DNA of 64,000 nucleotides. It comes from Cladorrhinum sp. PSN259. Its lineage: Eukaryota; Ascomycota; Sordariomycetes; Sordariales; Podosporaceae. The first letter of the stretch is position 1. The number at the start of each line of letters is the position of its first letter. The notes beneath the pieces were generated by a model. It searched no databases and was not told where the DNA came from. It saw only the letters and a program-made list of their open reading frames with translations. Of the stretch, positions 44,887 to 55,600 are shown piece after piece. The DNA lies in the NCBI GenBank assembly GCA_033725935.1, contig MU867113.1:186001-250000 (forward strand), given 5' to 3'. Position numbers and translations under genes: made by a program.

Positions 44887-45853
44887 TTTGGGTGATCATT
44901 TAATATACGTTAGTGGTACTTTCGCTTTATAATATGAGAAAGCTCCCACGTATATTTAAGAGCAGTAACCAAGCCTGCAATGGCAGCAACCCATGCTAAG
45001 GAACTGGGCAAACTGGAAGCCATCTTGGGAGGGCGGAATGATAGCGGACAAGAGTAGATCTAAAAACGAAACTTTAAACTATGAAAGTATATCTTGCCTT
45101 TATATTCCAATCGTGTTGTTCGGCACCTCAAAAACTATAAACTAATTTTAAACTATACAGTACTCGTGCTTCCAGAAAGTTTATTTTCAGACGAGGTAAA
45201 AAAAAATGGGATGAAGGGGCAAGGGGGGTAAGCATAACACACTGACTGACTGCACACCCCATAAGCGGGTCCGAAACGGCAAACTATTTCCCTCGACAAA
45301 ACAATACTCCACGCTTAATTACGACCTCTTGTCGAAAGAAAAAAAATAAGGGTCCAACATCTCTAATATGACATCATCCCTACGAAAAAAAGGAACAAGC
45401 AAAATGTGGGGTTTTTGTTGCATTGTGGATGTCATATGTTACCAAGCCATCTCAGCCAAGTCTCTAACATGGGATGATGACGAGTGCCGATGCTTTTCAA
45501 TGAATTGATGGTTGTGCGCCCCCACAATGATTGTCTCTATATATAGGGATGGAAGTTTTTTATTCCATGGCCCGGTTGATTAGATTTCGACAGAATTTAT
45601 CACGAGATTTCAAGTGTTTTTATAAAAAAACAGTTTTTTATACGTCATTGCAAACCAAACGCAAAAAAACAAAAACTTTTGTGTACTGCAACTTGCATCC
45701 ACAACATAGACACAGATTTTATATACACAAAACTTGAACACGAATTCACCAACACACCTTATTTTACAACACGATAAGAAAGACACAACTGCAGTCCAAC
45801 CAAACGAACACAACCAAATAACCTTTTACAAAATACATCTAAACACCACAAAA
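44887..45853. other. AT-rich intergenic region
   Basis: About 970 nt of AT-rich sequence after the dynamin relic, followed by an A- and C-rich 5' leader of the next gene. No gene seen. Confidence 0.5.
45538..45545 (+). promoter_or_regulatory. TATA box of the Gly/His-rich gene
   Basis: TATATATA about 315 nt before the start codon, implying a leader of roughly 280 nt that is rich in A and C (CAAAACACCACAAAA just before the ATG). Consensus match only. Confidence 0.5.
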
Positions 45854-46168
45854 ATGTGTTTCGGCAGTTCACGAAAATACCAAGGAGCCGGACAATCCTA
45901 CGGGTACGCCTCGGGTCCGCGGCCGGTAATGGTCACGAACGGTTTCGGTGGTGGTATTTTGGGTGGCGGCGGTCGTCGCTACGGCGGCTACGGACGCCAG
46001 CATTGCGGGGGCATGGGTGGAGGTGGCGTGATGGGGGTTAGACCTATGGGAATGGGAGGTATGGGAGGAGGGCATCATCATGGACATCACAGCGGTCCTG
46101 GGATGTATGGTGGTGGACATCATGGGCATCATGGGGGACATGGGCATCATGGTGGGCATCGATTTTAA
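45854..46168 (+). CDS. small Gly/His-rich protein
   Basis: Intronless 104-aa protein starting MCFGSSRKY. After about 35 ordinary residues it is glycine-rich (FGGGILGGGG, RRYGGYG, GGMGGGG) and ends in a His/Gly tract of about 40 residues with repeated H-H-G and G-H-H-G-H units. Histidine clusters of this type can bind Ni, Zn or Cu; that function is inference. The start Met followed by Cys and Gly is a common pattern in small fungal proteins that attach to membranes by acylation, but no N-myristoylation Gly at position 2 is present. It is convergent with the pyruvate carrier gene. Confidence 0.7.
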   Translation: MCFGSSRKYQGAGQSYGYASGPRPVMVTNGFGGGILGGGGRRYGGYGRQHCGGMGGGGVMGVRPMGMGGMGGGHHHGHHSGPGMYGGGHHGHHGGHGHHGGHRF

Positions 46169-46337
46169 GTCTTTGCTGAATGAGGGATAATAGGAAAGGG
46201 AACTACATTGTATGGTATGATGATGATTTGTATGATATTGGATAGGATTTTAGAGGTTTAGAGATTAGAGGGTAATGAAGCACTTCAAGTGTCAAATACT
46301 TTCTATTGCGGGTTATATATAGCTGAAGAAGATGATG

Positions 46338-47091
46338 CTACTTCTTCTCAATGATGACAGCCTTCACTGGCTGACCCTTTACTCCCCCTGCGACCTGGTT
46401 CTTGATGCTCACAAGTTCCTCTCCTTGCTTCGTCAACAATGCCCGCTCTTTTCCACCCCAGTAATGCCAGTTCAGCCAGCGATAGCCCTGAGTCGTCTGA
46501 GCTCCGGCGTTGATTGTGTGACACGCCAAGAGGAGGTAGTTCTTGGGCGTGATTGAGATGGAGAACTTCATGAAGGTGAATGCGTATACGGTGAGGGCGG
46601 CCGTCATTTTGCCCGAGATTCTTTGCAGGAGTATGTCAGTTTGGTGACAATGTGATATGTCCAATATTTCACATACAGATCTGGACTCTTTTGTGTATCA
46701 TAAACGGCCGCAATTGGGATGCTGTAGTTTGATACTGGGCCCCAGAAGTCTGCGTCATGTTGGTGTCAGTTGTACACAATGTGGTGATGAGAGGAAGATC
46801 AGGCCAAGAATGGGACCATAGGTGAAGATGATAATATGGGAGGCGTGAATTCGACAACTTCAACAAGAGCACCCCAGCTGCTCTCCATCTTCTGAACTTT
46901 GATACTAGGATATTCAACTTCTCTTTTTCTGGTTTCGGGATATAAACGCGCACCATTCTCACCGACCGGGATTATCCGGAAATACACAAGGTGAAGGAAA
47001 ACGTCAAGCCAGACATACGAGTTGAACAGATATAATCCGTCACAGGATTGGACCTGATTTTGGCATTCAATGCCTTGACAAGAGCCGCCAT
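46338..47091 (-). CDS. mpc1: mitochondrial pyruvate carrier subunit 1
   Basis: Three exons, 47019-47091, 46677-46749 and 46338-46620, give 142 aa. Intron 1 is 269 nt, unusually long for this window (GTATGT...ACGCAG); intron 2 is 56 nt. Splicing yields the MPC1 signature in order: 'VTDYICSTHFWGPVSNYSIP', 'DTQKSPDLISGKMTAALTVY', 'FMKFSISITPKNYLLLACH', 'NAGAQTTQGYRWLNWHYWGG'. These cover the amphipathic N-terminal helix and the TM helices of this family. The protein forms a heterodimer with an MPC2-type partner in the mitochondrial inner membrane and imports pyruvate. The C-terminal tail of about 35 residues after the last helix is longer than in the yeast subunit. Confidence 0.9.
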
Positions 47092-48108
47092 CTTTTTCTC
47101 TTGTTGTCTGTCGCTGGTGGTCGGAATGGGTAAGAGCGGCCAACTCGGTGCGCGAGGTCCGAAACTCGGAGGTTGTTGTTGAGCTGAAAAGCAAGGAACT
47201 CGGGGAATCCCAATCAGAAATTCTTTTTGTCATCCGGTTGTATCAAAGAACACTTGGCATCACGTGCAAGAAATCTATCCCAAAGGAGCAAATTCAGAGA
47301 TGCAAAAGACACTCATCGATCTTCGATATCAGGATCAAGTATGAGAACCAAATCGATTCGGCGCCGATGATCTCCACAGCTCCGCAAGACCGGTGCTCCA
47401 CCATGTCGCTTGTGGCTCGGCTCCGATTCTGGAAACTTTCCTATTCGGCCCCACATCTACAGGCATGATACGCGATTAACAGATCTTGCACACCGTCAAA
47501 CCTAAACGCGCTAAGCATGTAACATGGCATCTCCCAATCCGAGATTAATCTACACAATATGCCCATCATCTAAAGACCACAATCTTCAAATTGTTATTCG
47601 GATCTCTCAAAAGTTTCGGCAGACGGCACCAACCAAAGTGAACCCAAGTTTGAGGAGATTGATGTCAGGAACATGGAGGAGAAGGAGGAAAAGGATGAAA
47701 CAACCCCACCACGGTTTTAACTTGTCGCTTCGGTGCCATGAACTAAACCACTTCCAGGATTAAAACTCAGGCAGCTAATCCTCATCAAGTTCCCCCCCGT
47801 ATCCAGCGTTGTATTCGCCATGATGAAACCGACACATGCCAGACTTGAAGATGAGACGATCATAAGGGTTTGTTCTCAGGCATTTAAGATGCTCTGATCT
47901 CTTTCACAAGATCTTCATTGTGGCTGGAATCATTCGATCATTTTTCTTTCTTCAACATTCTTTTCTTCAATCGGGTTACGCTTGCGTCCCTTGGTTTTAA
48001 TTACTTTCATTCTTGTTGCCAATTAAATTATATTTGCTTGTTTGTTTTCTGCCTTTTTGTGTAGTTAGTACATACAAAAAACAAACAAACAAACAACCCT
48101 CAGACAAG
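47092..48108. other. intergenic, no gene seen
   Basis: About 1 kb between divergent genes. The last 40 nt are an AAAC-rich leader for the secreted protein. No other exon is supported. Confidence 0.45.
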
Positions 48109-48776
48109 ATGAAGTTCTTTTCTCTTCTTGCTTTTGGCGCTGGCCTCGCCTACTCTGGTACGTACCACAAAACACACAAAAGATCTCTGTTGCATCTAAA
48201 TGGCAACTTTTAACTGACAATGAAATTAAAGCACCCATCGCCTCCGAAGTAACCGACCTCGTCGCCCGTCAAAACCCCTCAGCCTGCTTCGTAATCGGCA
48301 ACACGGCCCTCCCCGCAGAGGTCGTAACCTCTGTCAACAGCATCCGCAGCAGCATAACCTGCAACGCGAACCGCCGCACACTCTCCAACGTCCCCGACGT
48401 CTCCTCCGGCGGCGTCTCCTTTTCGTCAATCAACTTTGCGACCTCTGGCCAAACACCCCTGGCCTTTGCGCTCAGCAAGTTCGCTACGCCCACTCCGCTG
48501 AGGAACGCCAACCTGGCCACCTTCCAGCGTCAGCTCGACGTGTACCTGGCCACCGAAGCCGGCATCAGATCTGTTGGAGGAAACTTTGCGGCCATCAAGA
48601 TTCCAAAGTTCTTTTTGGAGATGCAGATCTCGAGGATCCAGACCGCCCAGGGGAGCCCGCCCACCGCTGCCGGTCTGCAGATTGATCACCTGAGGGATAA
48701 GGTCTTGAAGAATGCGCCCAGGGAGGCCAAGGCTTTGTTGGATCAGGTCACTGCGCTTGCTAGGACTAGGGCTTAA
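48109..48776 (+). CDS. secreted hypothetical protein
   Basis: Two exons, 48109-48157 and 48232-48776, with a 74-nt GTACGT...TAAAG intron, give 197 aa. The signal peptide MKFFSLLAFGAGLAYSAP is split by the intron, a frequent arrangement in fungal secreted proteins. A dibasic-free 'VTDLVARQ' follows, then 'ACFVIGNTALPAEV' and 'SITCNANRRTLSNVPDV' with only two cysteines in the mature part. The C-terminal half is helical and basic ('FQRQLDVYLATEAG', 'HLRDKVLKNAPREAK'). No family is recognised. It is probably extracellular or cell-wall associated. Confidence 0.75.
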
Positions 48777-50065
48777 GTTGAGTCAAAGAGAGGAGATAGT
48801 AGGGGGGGGAAAGGACAAGGGTTTGGGGGGTGGAGGATGAGAAAGAAAAGATGGCTGCAGAACGAAGGCGCGTAGCTTGAAGATATGTTTTAATACCAGT
48901 ACTTTGTCACATTTTCTTTTCTTTTTTCCCCCCCATTTTTTGGGGGGGGATATTTTTAAGTGAATTCATGTCAACATATCCTGGTAGACGGTGTTGAATG
49001 GGTAAAATGAAGGTCAAATCCTCTCATCGTGATATGAAACGTCCAGCTGGGGGAATTACCTTGATGGTAAGGCATACGTGAACGTGGGAAATCCTTTGGA
49101 CCTGTCTATGCAAGCTTGACCCGTCTCTTGGCCTCCCCACGCAGCTTGAAGGCGCTTAATGAACAAGATCTCATTCACCTGACCAGAACCCTTCCGTGCA
49201 ACTTCAAACATCCGGTATTGAGTACCTTTGCAAATTGCATTCCAAGGAGCCCAACTGCCCAAGGGGAATCGTGAATAGGAATCACCACTAGTTCTCCGCT
49301 TCCTTCGGTGATACCTAGCTTCATGTTGCTAAAGTTGTCTAGGCACTGGATCTGATGTTCCAAAGAATGCTGCACAAGCTTCACGTACGCAACTTGTTCA
49401 ACATGGACAATGTTCCAGAAGCATTCGTGCACCAAAGAATAAGCGCTGGGAGTTTGTTGCCACTCACCTGCTGCCAACGGCCTAGCACATTGGTACTCCA
49501 GGAGGCTGGGAACTTTTCTTTTTTGTCTGCGTTCAACAAAGATTCGAGAAGCTTAATGACAACAAACCAACTTTTTTTTTTCTTGAGTGTATCTAAAATG
49601 GTCGTGGTCCATTGTTCACAAGTCAAAGTTCCAAAAATAGCCACACTAGTTTTAAGAACCTCTTGTGCAGCCGATTTGGGTGATTCTGACTGGTCGGCGC
49701 TTCGGCACGATTTGGGCCGCGGAATGTCGCGGCCACCCCTGATACCCTGACAACTGCAACACCAGCGGCTCGCTGAAATGCTTTTTGTATGGTTGTTCAT
49801 CATATTTTGGTTTATTTGCCAGGGAATGGGCTGTTTTTAGATCTGGTGAGTTATGGGAAACAAAATCAGGTAGATCCCCCCCAATGTGTTTGGATTCCAA
49901 GCTTTCATCATTTTTTTGCACAGGTGTCGTGTTGTTTTCTTTTTGTCTTTTTTCAACCTATTTTTTTCTTCGCTTCTTACTATTTCAGTTCTTATTCTCC
50001 ATCTTTTACTTGGACTAAGAGTTATCAAACTTAAATATTTCCTCATAAAGGCTCGACCGCACAAA
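48777..50065. other. intergenic, no gene accepted
   Basis: About 1.3 kb with C/T and G homopolymer tracts near 48805 and 48920-48950. Overlapping minus-strand frames at 49056-49803 give products of ordinary composition but show no splice continuity or domain. Confidence 0.4.
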
Positions 50066-50301
50066 ATGCGGCTCGCTGCCGTTTTCCTTACCCTTCTTGT
50101 TGCCCTGGCGGCTGCAGCACCCGAGATGCTTCTGGAAAAGCGAGAGGAGAGACTTGTTTGTGTGCGTCATCGACTTTGACTTTCTTTTTTTCATATTCTC
50201 TTTAGCTAACGAAGATTTAGATCTGCAACGAACAACGCTGCGTCGGTCCTACCTGTTGCGCCAATGGAACGTGCGGTGCTGGCTCCTTCGATCCTCTTTG
50301 A
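50066..50301 (+). CDS. small secreted cysteine-rich peptide precursor
   Basis: Two exons, 50066-50161 and 50221-50301, give 58 aa. The donor GTGCGT at 50162 is preferred over GTTTGT at 50156 because it fits the consensus better and gives an even number of cysteines. A signal peptide (MRLAAVFLTLLVALAAAAPE) and a Lys-Arg site (LLEKREER) suitable for Kex2 processing precede a mature peptide of about 30 residues with the pattern C-x-C-x4-C-x4-C-C-x4-C. The size, processing site and cysteine framework match effector-like or antimicrobial-type fungal peptides; no named family is recognised. Confidence 0.65.
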
Positions 50302-51018
50302 CCAACAATTTAACGATAACACACAATAACGACACATTTTTTTCACCACAAACACATTCATTTGCATCAGCGCTTGGGTACACGGCTTGGGTACATGGCT
50401 TGGGTACATGGTTTGGGTACATGGCTTGGAGAACAGGACATGGAATGAACTGTACGATAGGAAATGAATGGGCAAATGGGCAAATGAGCAGCGAAACTGG
50501 CTTTGGCTTTGGCAGTCATGGACATGCATTTACTTTTGTATTTCTTACACATATACCTTATTGGATTATTGGAATATTTGACTATATGAGGGGAATTACT
50601 ACGAACAGGGGTTGTGTTGTTGTACAAAAGAAACGGAGAAAAAAACCTGGTATCTTTTTACTTTTTAATTGAACGCAATCTTTGGGAGATCGATCGATCT
50701 AAAACGGGATGCAACCATTTGTGTGCAGCTCGGGTTTCGATGCGCAATGACGATTGGGCGTAGATGTTGTGTTGCTCTTACCGTTCCACGATTGGCTGCA
50801 TCACTCGATCGGTGACATCATTTCCCCTCGTCTTTGACCGAGCTCCTCTTCCAACAACAACTTGGAAAACATGCTCTCCTTTTAAAGTTGTCCCAAACCC
50901 TTCTCTCCTCTCTAGAAAAGAAAACCCTTTTTCTATCATTAAATCTTTGCAAGAAAATATCAAATCAGAAAAAATTTCAAACAACCAACCTACACACACC
51001 ACAACCTACTTTACCAAA
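50302..51018. other. intergenic with a short minisatellite
   Basis: About 720 nt. It holds the 13-bp minisatellite listed separately and an A/C-rich leader before 51019. No further gene seen. Confidence 0.5.
50372..50423. repeat. 13-bp minisatellite, four copies
   Basis: The unit GCTTGGGTACATG repeats four times head to tail, with two single-base variants (ACACG at the end of copy 1, GTTT at the start of copy 4). It lies 70 bp after the stop codon of the small secreted peptide. Confidence 0.85.
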
Positions 51019-51419
51019 ATGGATTTCCTCAACAAAGTAACAGGCGGCTCTCAGAAGCAGTCCACCCAGGACCAAACCAACCCCACCAAGACCACAACTA
51101 GCAATAACGCGCCCACCGGTGGCGGTGGTGGCTTAATGGATAAGTTCAACTCGATGGCCGGCGGCGGCAAGCAGAGCGAGAAGAACGAGGACGCTGTTGA
51201 CAAGGGTACGTTATCCTCCACTAGTTCTACTGTCGCGCATCGCTAACAATTCCCTGCAACACAACAGGCGTCGATCTCTTCCAGCAGCACGTCCTAGGCC
51301 AAGGCGACCAGAGCAACGAATCTGCCATCGAGCAGGCCAAGGACGAGCAGATCTCGGACTTTATTCGCAAGCAGTACAAGGGCTCGACGGGCAGTGATCT
51401 CCCTGTTGCGGACAAGTGA
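51019..51419 (+). CDS. small conserved stress-type protein
   Basis: Two exons, 51019-51205 and 51268-51419, with a 62-nt GTACGT...ACAG intron, give 112 aa. The N-terminus MDFLNKVTGG and Gly/Gln/Asn/Thr-rich middle are disordered. The C-terminal segment ('GVDLFQQHVLGQGDQSNESA', 'EQAKDEQISDFIRKQYKG', 'GSDLPVADK') is the conserved part of a family of small hydrophilic fungal proteins that I associate with stress or stationary phase; this assignment is from general resemblance, not from a known name. A leader rich in A and C precedes the start. Confidence 0.7.
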
Positions 51420-51695
51420 ATTTTTTTCAATTCAATCATTTGACTTGCACGTCGACTGGCCAGGGGGGGGGGGGCATGATTAGGAACGAATTAATGAATA
51501 TAAAAACACGTCTTTTTATTATGACCAAGCTTTCCCTGCTGAGAGAAAACTCTTGATCCCCCAAAAATCACAAAAAAAAATATCCCTCCGCCTCTAAACT
51601 AAAGTTCCTTTAAAACAGCCAGTCTGGTGTTTTTATGTTTTGTGAATCTCCAAAAATCTTTTCCAGAGTGATGATGACAACCTGCATTGTTTTGT

Positions 51696-52132
51696 CTAGT
51701 TGACCTTGGCCTGGTTGAGGTTGCGGATGATGGCGGCACCATCGAAGAAGCCGCCGCCGGGTGCCTTGGCGCGGCAGAGGTTCTTGCCGCGCTCGATGAT
51801 GTTGTTGACGCACTGGATGTTGCTGTTTGCGACGCAGCTGAGTCTCGAGCCGCCTGTTGAAATTGCACAACAGATTAGTACACGAATTTCTTTCATCTGT
51901 GTAGGCATCTTGATGGGTACTCACAGTTGTTGCCACCGGGAACGCAACGTCCCTGCTGGCCATTGATCACGCAAGAGTCCTGCTTGACAGAAGTATTGGC
52001 GACGCAGCAGGTACCGTTTGGCACGGGGCGGTTTCCGTTCTGACGAGCCTGGATGGCGGCGCCGTTGCCCTGGGGCATGGCAGCGGCGACGGCGGCCATG
52101 GCGAGAACGATGGTGGTGAGAGAGAACTGCAT
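51696..52132 (-). CDS. small secreted protein with eight cysteines
   Basis: Two exons, 51925-52132 and 51696-51853, with a 71-nt GTGAGT...CAACAG intron, give 121 aa. A signal peptide (MQFSLTTIVLAMAAVAAAMP) and a short propeptide ending near 'IQARQ' precede the mature part. Eight cysteines are spaced CC-x8-C-x7-C-x5-C-x5-C-x7-C-x10-C; the doublet is at the start, which does not fit the hydrophobin order. The C-terminus 'GGGFFDGAAIIRNLNQAKVN' is not cysteine-bearing. Extracellular; function not recognised. It is convergent with the stress-type gene. Confidence 0.75.
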
Positions 52133-52932
52133 TTTGATGGTTGTGGGAAGAAATTTGTTGTAGAGAATGAAAACACCAGAACTTTTAGAGATAAAAAAAA
52201 AAAAAGAACCGGCCGGCGGTAAGGATCGAATAAAGGAACGTTTATTTAGAAAAGGGTGGAAAAGAAAGTTTTTTTGTGAAATGGAGGATAGACGGTTTTG
52301 TTTGTTGGACTCGAAGACTAGCTTGAAGAAAAAAAGAAGAGAGAAAACAACTTGAAAGGGAAATCTTGATTCTCTTATACTTCATCCCATCTCTTGGACT
52401 CTCCGCCGATGGTCACCTTACCCCGTGCATTAGGGGCCATCGTCAAATTGCAAGGTGGTGTAAGTGGTTACCGCCCAGGGATAGAGTTTCGATCGCATAT
52501 CGACATGAGACGTCGTGGATCCCCCAAAGTGGAGTCTTGGAATCCAGGATGGTGGTAGTGTCGGGGGTCGTAATGGTTGGGATCAGGGGGTTTCAGGGGC
52601 TTTGGTGTCAAATGCCAGCAGACTCACCATCGTCGCGCTAACACACATAGCCTCCCATGCCAATGCTACCCTTTGTTTCGAGCGTCAAATCCCACCCTTT
52701 TTGGTTTAGTGTAGGGCTCTGTTCACAACGCTTGATGCAATACAGAGAGATCAGTCGATCGGCAACATGTTCCGGGAATCTTTTCGGAATGTGGATCATG
52801 CAGGGTGATGCGAGTCTGCGAATCCGGGGTGGAATGCACTTGCGATGTTCCAAAACGGACGTCATGCTTCAGATGATCGTAACAATGCGAACCAAATCAG
52901 ACAGCCGAGGGTCGTCAAGGTCGACACGAAGT
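52133..52932. other. intergenic, no gene seen
   Basis: About 800 nt between the secreted-protein promoter and the 3' end of the HET pseudogene. Nothing is supported. Confidence 0.45.
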
Positions 52933-55012
52933 TCAACCCCAGCACCAACGCTTACTATGTAGCTCAACCCCAAATCGATGACTGAGAATACCGCAAAACC
53001 ACGACGGCGAGGACTCCTCTTCAAAAGTGCCGAGTCTCCTAAATCTTTGTCCACCTGCCTCCCCGACTCGCGCTTCCAAGAGCATCAGCCCCGCAGCTCG
53101 GCAATAGAGGTTCCAAGTACGCGAGATATAAAGAAGGAGAAACTTTGTGTTTAAAGTCCGCAGCTGCTCCATCTCTTCCCGGCAGCCGGGGTGGACTTTG
53201 ACTGTGTAAGAAAACTTCTGACCGTAAACTTTTTGCACCACCTCCTCCATTGCCGGGTCGCAAATCGTCCCTTTACCCAATGTCGGTCTGCCGTATTGGT
53301 TAATACCATGACAAGAAGCGGGCACCGCGATGGCGCGAACCCGTAACTCTCTGGACGTGAAGCTGTGCAACTTAGCGTCTAGATCATCTGACTTCATGGA
53401 GGCACCAATGAGATCAACAAGGGCTCTATAATTCCAATGTAGCTCATCATCAAAGTATCGCCGCTCCGCAACGATGGAACCATCGATACTAGCCCAGGAC
53501 CACGACGGAGCATGATAGAGCCGCGGTTTTCGAGGAGAACCTGGGCCCTGGCGCTAGGTCAATAGTTCACCACAGAAGCTGCTTGGCCAAGTCTTTCTTC
53601 TAAAGGCCAGCCAGGTATGTATCTACTGTTCCTCGACGGTGCGACCCAGCGAGCGAAGCGCAGGCCATCATCTTGTCAGATGCGTGCGTGAGCGCACACT
53701 TGGATTATATCTGAACACCACGACTGGCGGTTGTGCCCTTCCATGTTGTGGTTAAGTCTTGGTTTCAGACTCGCAGACGGGGAGCGCACCGTCCAGACGT
53801 ATTCATCCTTCCACGCACCTTCTGGAAACCCGCTAGGAAACTGTTCCGGGGCAAAAAGTTCAGCGCACTCCCAGTACACTTGGTTCCTCGTAAATGACAG
53901 CTGCCGTGTTGCTAGGCATCGTTCCTGGACAACCCAGCCGCGCTTGTTAAGTAGAGCATCGTAAACAAAATCACGGTCGTACAGCTTGGAAAGTGTGGCA
54001 TGATATTGCTTCGAACCTATCGCAATGGTACTCCCTACCAGTGCGAACGGATCTCTCACATTGAAACACCCTCGCGTGCCATCCGCAGCCCACGCAGCTG
54101 CAACGTTGCATCGGGCTCCCCCGTATATCACTGCCATCTGTGGTGACTGCTCCAACCAGTCCTTCCTGTTTCCCTGGATGATGAAGAGTGAGTCGATCCA
54201 TATGTGTTGATATCCAAGTAAAAGTTTTATCTCGAAGGCATCCCTGTTACCCTGTATGTCTTGGGAAGAAGAGAGACGGGAGATTCGGACTGGAGAGCGG
54301 AAATATTGGCATCTTTCAACGTGTGAGGCTGAGAGTGACGTATTCGACGGAGTTCACCGGGTTCGGAAAGACAAGACACCACTCTGGCTCGGGTTTGCTG
54401 TCAAGTGATCGAATGATTTTGATAAGCCGCTTGGGCTGGAAGCCGTGGTTGGCATCCAGAGAGCGACACAGAGAGTGCGTGTCTTTGCAGGTGCGAAACC
54501 AGTGATTCCACAGATGTGGCATTGAGGACGTCGAATTTGAGAGAGTTTCAGGTTCCGGTCTTGGTAATTGAGTCCCATTGGCTTGGGTGTCTTCTGGAAT
54601 TTCCCAAAAGTAAAAGGACTGTTGCCACCCTAAGTTCCACACCCTCTTCAGATTGGGACCCGACATCGTGATACCGCGCACATCTCTCAGGCCACCTATG
54701 GTAAAGCTAATACCGGTAGATAGCAATCCTAAACCATCAAAACCACGCTTGGTTGCTAGATATATGATATAAGCAACCTCTTTGGAAAACCCCTCAAAGG
54801 CATTGTGCGCCACTCCATCTTGTTGACGCTCTCTGACAACTTCCATGTTCTTCAGGCCGTCCCTCCACTTCAGAATATGATACCAAACATTTCGACAGAC
54901 AAAACATCCAAGCTTGATGGAATCGTAGAAGGTCACGGCGTCCAAGCTCTTGTGAATGGTGAATTTGCGCGTGATAGATTCGTCACCTACATCCATATCG
55001 TCCCATTCGCGT
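52933..55012 (-). pseudogene. decayed HET-domain gene
   Basis: HET-family blocks occur in order on the minus strand but in different frames. 54316-55000 gives the N-terminal 'CFVCRNVWYHI' and 'WFRTCKDTHSLCRSLD'. The first HET block survives only as 'YVTLSL' and is followed at once by a stop (about 54310). Near 54200 comes 'HIWIDSLFIIQGNRKDWLEQ', then 'YGGARCNVAAAWAADGTRGC' and 'NKRGWVVQERCL' (53676-54200). A further block 53400-53670 has 'YLAGL' and 'KKDLAKQLLW', each directly followed by a stop codon, then 'PSWSWASIDG', and 52933-53397 carries the family's C-terminal segment. Several stops and at least two frameshifts separate the blocks, so it cannot make a full protein. The layout is that of the large Cys/His-type HET genes of 600-700 residues. 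Confidence 0.8.
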
Positions 55013-55600
55013 GATGTGTCTGATTCGCCATCTCTGCAGGCCGGCTGCTTTTCTTCACAGTTGTCTAGGTTCTATGGCTCTATTGGATTTACTCCGTTGT
55101 ACCAGTCCACCCTGTTCAGCGCATAGGAGATTCGAGTCTAACATCGCTCGCAGAGCATAATGGCACGCTGTCATCGATCTAGTAACTGAACAAAAGTGGA
55201 ACTTTGGTTGTAATTAGTCGAAAGACTAACATCCAGGTTCCAAGGGGAATCTGGGAACAAGAACTGTCTAAATGCAGCCTGATACAGCCTTGACCATGGG
55301 CCAGAGACTGTGGCGCAGGTCCAACCTTTACGCGCCGCTGCACGATAACGTGCAACAAAATAGCGCAAGCCTGCGGGTGGACGCACATTCTCATTGAAAC
55401 TGCATAGAATCATTGCGCTTCATTGGCTGAGTCCTTCTGTAACTGCAGTCCCATAAAAGACGGGCTGGATGTGTGAATGCAAATAAAGATCTGGTAGGTT
55501 GGACGGCCCGTTCGAGCCAGCCCCTCGTTTTCCTTTCTAATCTCGCTACCACAGTGCCAAACACAAATCTATTGCGTCCATAAAATGACCGAGGGGCAAG
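55013..55600. other. intergenic, no gene seen
   Basis: About 590 nt between the HET pseudogene's 5' end and the stop codon of the next minus-strand gene. Nothing is supported. Confidence 0.45.

Noticed and set aside
49056..49803. Overlapping minus-strand frames of 68-140 codons
   Set aside because: Products look protein-like in places, but I could not join them through splice sites and recognised no domain or start.
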